Shown: one piece after another, positions 62,966-64,000 of the stretch | Numbering within the stretch: the first letter of the stretch is position 1 | Layout: each line of letters opens with the position of its first letter | Source: G963664115 sp965216035 | GTDB lineage: Bacteria; Acidobacteriota; Terriglobia; 20CM-2-55-15 | DNA length: 64,000 nucleotides | Assembly: GCA_965216035.1 (NCBI GenBank) | Contig: CBDCFM010000019.1 | Coordinates: 496,001 to 560,000 of the forward strand | Direction: 5' to 3' | Program-made: the position numbers and the translations under genes | Notes under the pieces: generated by a model | What the model was told of the DNA's origin: nothing | The model's database searches: none | The model's input: the letters and a program-made list of their open reading frames with translations, nothing else

Positions 62966-62993
62966 TTGCAATAGTGGACGAAATCCGTTACCT
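62966..62993 (+). promoter_or_regulatory. rpsA: Possible sigma-70 promoter of rpsA
   Basis: TTGCAA (62966-62971) and TTACCT (62988-62993) are spaced by 16 bases and lie ~40 bases before the start. AGGAGG at 63014-63019 is the ribosome site, 12 bases from the ATG. The -10 box is weak. Confidence 0.35.
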
Positions 62994-63031
62994 TAGCGGG
63001 TCGCAACTAATGCAGGAGGAAGACAACCCCA

Positions 63032-64000
63032 ATGGTTAACAAACCCGATGAATTGGCCGATATCCCTTCCGTTGACGAAGAGGGGAGCGGTCACTTCGCC
63101 ACTTCTGAGGAAGGCGAAGGAGAGGAGAAAAGTTACGAGAAGCTTTTAGATCAGTACGGCGGTTTCCGCAAATTCGAAGAAGGTGAAGTTCTGAAAGGAA
63201 CGGTCTTGAAGATCACCGAGAATGACGTGATCGTGGATATTGGGTACAAGTCGGAGGGACTCATTCCCATTAGCCAATTCCAGAACGAATCCGGTGAGAC
63301 CCAAGTCGCGGTGGGTGACGAGGTTGACGTCTTTATTGAAAAGACCGAGGACCGCGACGGACACATCGTTCTTTCCAAGGAAAAGGCAGAAAAGGTTCGT
63401 GTTTGGGAAGACGTCGAGAAGGCCTACGAAGATGGGGCGATCATGACTGGCCGCGTCATCGAGCGAATCAAGGGCGGTCTCAGTGTGGACATCGGCGTGC
63501 GAGCATTTTTGCCGGGTTCCCAGATCGACGTGCGGCCCATCAAGAACCTGGATTCGCTCAGGGGCCAGGACATTCAGTGTCGCGTAATCAAGCTGAACCG
63601 CAAGCGGGGCAACATCGTCCTGTCCCGCAAACTCGTCCTCGAAGAGCAGCTGGACGTGAGGAAATCTGAAACTCTCGAGACTCTTGAAGAAGGCGCGATT
63701 GTTGAAGGCGTAGTGAAGAACATTACCGACTACGGTGTGTTCGTCGATCTGGGTGGTCTCGATGGCCTGTTGCACGTCACCGACCTTTCCTGGGGAAGAG
63801 TGAACCATCCCTCGGAGATGTTCAAGGTGGGTGATGAGACAAGAGTGAAGATACTGAAGTTCGACCGCGATAAGGAGCGGGTGTCACTGGGTTTCAAGCA
63901 GTTGTCCCCGGATCCATGGTCCGTTGTGCGGGAGCGTTGCCCGGTCGGAGCCCGGGTGCAGGGCAAGGTCGTGAACATAACCGACTACGGTGCATTTGTA
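63032..64000 (+). CDS. rpsA: 30S ribosomal protein S1, N-terminal part
   Basis: S1 binds mRNA through repeated S1 (OB-fold) domains and helps initiation. The frame starts at ATG 63032 (MVNKPDELADIPSVDEEGSG) and runs open past the right edge. Three S1 domains and the start of a fourth are visible: GEVLKGTVLKITENDVIVDI, AIMTGRVIERIKGGLSVDIG, and GAIVEGVVKNITDYGVFVDL, the last followed by GARVQGKVVNITDYGAFV at the edge. Family proteins have four to six domains, so about half is present. Confidence 0.96.
   Translation, partial: MVNKPDELADIPSVDEEGSGHFATSEEGEGEEKSYEKLLDQYGGFRKFEEGEVLKGTVLKITENDVIVDIGYKSEGLIPISQFQNESGETQVAVGDEVDVFIEKTEDRDGHIVLSKEKAEKVRVWEDVEKAYEDGAIMTGRVIERIKGGLSVDIGVRAFLPGSQIDVRPIKNLDSLRGQDIQCRVIKLNRKRGNIVLSRKLVLEEQLDVRKSETLETLEEGAIVEGVVKNITDYGVFVDLGGLDGLLHVTDLSWGRVNHPSEMFKVGDETRVKILKFDRDKERVSLGFKQLSPDPWSVVRERCPVGARVQGKVVNITDYGAFV

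Overview
The window is a stretch of a Gram-negative bacterial chromosome. BamD, LspA, TonB, a periplasmic metal-binding protein and a porin-like barrel show the outer membrane. The linkage bamD / response regulator / valS / nadC / birA / coaX, remnants of kinases of the type that start GTxLGxYEIL and end NWFEELKERVPVP, and a PEP-CTERM protein together suggest an Acidobacteriota member. That assignment is inference from gene content; there is no rRNA here.

Layout. 1-7.9 kb is a housekeeping run: rpe (partial), bamD, a probable structured RNA on the minus strand, then a tight operon of response regulator, valS, nadC, birA and coaX. 7.9-13.2 kb is a decayed oligopeptide ABC transporter operon: the binding protein is cut by an IS256-family element and carries an in-frame TGA, the first permease is intact, and the second permease carries an in-frame TGA. 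13.4-18.2 kb holds a J-domain membrane protein, the ergothioneine pair egtB-egtD and a DUF3179 lipoprotein. 18.5-28.0 kb is a 9,546-bp Mu-family prophage remnant bounded to the base: 5'-TG ends, 17-bp identical inverted repeats and a 5-bp target duplication. It sits inside the DNA glycosylase gene tag. It keeps a P2-like tail operon (FI, FII, E/E', T, U, X, D) with a T_TTT_TTG frameshift site, but an IS3-family element and deletions removed head genes and most of the transposase.

28.4-39.3 kb is an accessory and insertion-sequence zone: a methyltransferase, a chimera of a kinase start with a periplasmic binding protein, an IS30 element, an isoaspartyl peptidase, small thioredoxin-like and hypothetical genes, a PEP-CTERM gene truncated by a second IS256 copy, and one IS3-family element nested in another. 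39.3-49 kb returns to core genes: tRNA-Phe, ileS (long type), DUF2891, recA with a strong terminator, a TPR protein, 3-hydroxyacyl-CoA dehydrogenase and thiolase, then a broken orphan hcp. 49.5-57.4 kb holds a metal-uptake locus (His-rich exported protein, porin-like protein, ZnuA-like binding protein, permease with a HEAT-like tail, no ATPase gene), a BtuF-like protein, a Tat-exported amidohydrolase and TonB. 57.4-64 kb is core again: lspA, rluD, RNase P RNA with a palindromic insertion, a sugar-nucleotide epimerase, prmC, prfA, rpmE and the start of rpsA.

Functionally, the core blocks serve translation (valS, ileS, prfA, prmC, rpmE, rpsA, tRNA-Phe, rnpB, rluD) and cofactor synthesis (NAD, CoA, biotin ligation, ergothioneine). 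The accessory blocks show repeated transposition followed by gene decay: at least nine genes are broken by insertion, nonsense or frameshift.
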